A stretch of 6,321 nt of DNA from an uncultured Ruminococcus sp. (GTDB lineage: Bacteria > Bacillota > Clostridia > UBA1212 > UBA1255). Where the stretch lies: NCBI GenBank assembly GCA_902782885.1, contig CACZOW010000223.1:1-6321 (forward strand). Direction: 5' to 3'. Under the pieces are notes generated by a model. The model saw only the letters and a list, made by a program, of their open reading frames with translations. It was not told where the DNA came from and did not search any database. The position numbers were made by a program, and so were the translations under genes. Shown in pieces: positions 5,705 through 6,321 of the stretch; the first letter of the stretch is position 1, and the number at the start of each line of letters is the position of its first letter.

Positions 5705-6321
5705 TCAGCGTTCGCTGCCGACAAAGAACAGCGCCAGCGTTCCGGGACCGGAATGTGCGCCGATGACCATGCCGACCATAGTAATGATCTTTACTTCAAC
5801 ACCGTACCGGTCATGCAGCATCCCTGCCAGCATCTCGGCGTCCTTTATGCAGTCGCCGTGCGAGATGAAAACGGTTCCGTGTTCCTTATCTACGGCAAGT
5901 TCGCCGTATTTATCTGCCATTCTGACTATTGAATTCCTGCGTCCGGATACTTTCTGTACCGGGATCAGATGACCGGGATCATCCATATGCATTACAGGTT
6001 TGATGCTGAGGACTCCGCCGAAAAATGCCGCAGCGGCGCTAACTCTGCCGCCGCGACGCAGATATTTAAGGTCGTCGACCGTGAACCAGTGGCAAAGCTT
6101 GAATCTCATCGTTTCCGCGAACTCAAACGTCTCTTCGAGGGAAGCTCCGCTGTCGCGTTTTTGCGCGGTGAGATATACAAGCAATCCCATACCGGCAGAA
6201 GCGGAACGTGTGTCGGAAATAAGCAATTTGCGTTCGGGATAAAGCGGCCTGATCTCCTCCGCAACGGTCATCGCGTTGGAATACGTGCTGCTGAGGCCGG
6301 AGGAAAACGCCAAATAAAGCA
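5705..6321 (-). CDS. DegV-family fatty-acid-binding protein, FakB-like (5' end outside window)
   Basis: DegV proteins bind a fatty acid in a two-lobed EDD fold. Those acting as FakB hand it to FakA for phosphorylation. The frame stays open to the right edge (codons for Leu-Tyr precede 6313), so the TTG at 6313 is an internal Leu codon, not a start. About 70-80 N-terminal residues are missing compared with a usual 280-residue DegV. Numbering from that Leu, SSGLSSTY (4-11) is the family ligand-site motif, SDTRSASAGMG (33-43) follows, then the DLKYLRRGGRVS block (81-92), LSIKPVMHMDDPGHL (102-116) and IGAHSGPGTLALFF (184-197), with His187 matching the conserved C-terminal His. At K121-V-S-G-R-R, where DegV proteins usually read K-x-R, Arg is replaced by Ser123 (codon TCC). 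The gene stops 15 bases before fakA, which argues for a FakB role; a DegV of other ligand preference remains possible. Confidence 0.92.
   Translation of the reverse strand, partial: LYLAFSSGLSSTYSNAMTVAEEIRPLYPERKLLISDTRSASAGMGLLVYLTAQKRDSGASLEETFEFAETMRFKLCHWFTVDDLKYLRRGGRVSAAAAFFGGVLSIKPVMHMDDPGHLIPVQKVSGRRNSIVRMADKYGELAVDKEHGTVFISHGDCIKDAEMLAGMLHDRYGVEVKIITMVGMVIGAHSGPGTLALFFVGSER

Noticed and set aside
5705..6313. A complete DegV gene starting at the TTG at 6313
   Set aside because: The frame stays open through further sense codons to the window edge, and the visible part begins in the middle of the DegV fold, so the true start lies beyond 6321.

Overview
The window is a gene-dense piece of a bacterial chromosome. 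It most likely comes from a moderately GC-rich member of the Bacillota, probably an uncultured gut-type Clostridia lineage. This is inferred from the strong GGGAGG-type ribosome sites, the spermidine/putrescine ABC operon ending in a lipoprotein PotD, the FakA/DegV fatty-acid kinase pair (typical of Gram-positives), and a DUF4037 protein of the kind found in Clostridia. No rRNA, tRNA, mobile element, CRISPR array or clear terminator is visible, and no gap exceeds about 35 bases.

Plus-strand block (1-3934): the last 20 codons of an upstream gene, by position the permease PotB, overlap potC by ATGA. PotC (inner-membrane permease, EAA loop intact) is followed after 33 bases by potD. This substrate-binding lipoprotein has an unusual extra C-terminal transmembrane helix and a lysine-rich tail. 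potD overlaps by ATGA a TPR-repeat protein of unassigned function, which is followed almost at once by a DUF4037 protein. The latter has the GS...DxD signature of the polymerase-beta-like nucleotidyltransferase fold and a helical C-terminal half that resembles small-molecule (aminoglycoside-type) nucleotidyltransferases. The overlaps suggest that all five genes are translated from one transcript, so the two accessory proteins appear physically tied to polyamine uptake.

Minus-strand block (3956-6321): a DegV-family lipid-binding protein, cut by the window's right edge, lies 15 bases upstream of fakA, the ATP-binding fatty acid kinase subunit. DegV/FakB proteins present the bound fatty acid to FakA, which phosphorylates it to acyl-phosphate for phospholipid synthesis, so this is a plausible FakB-FakA operon. 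The two blocks converge with only 21 bases between stop codons and no recognisable terminator.

The most interesting points are the TPR plus nucleotidyltransferase-like pair attached to a polyamine transporter operon, the doubly anchored PotD, and a DegV protein that has lost a usually conserved arginine.
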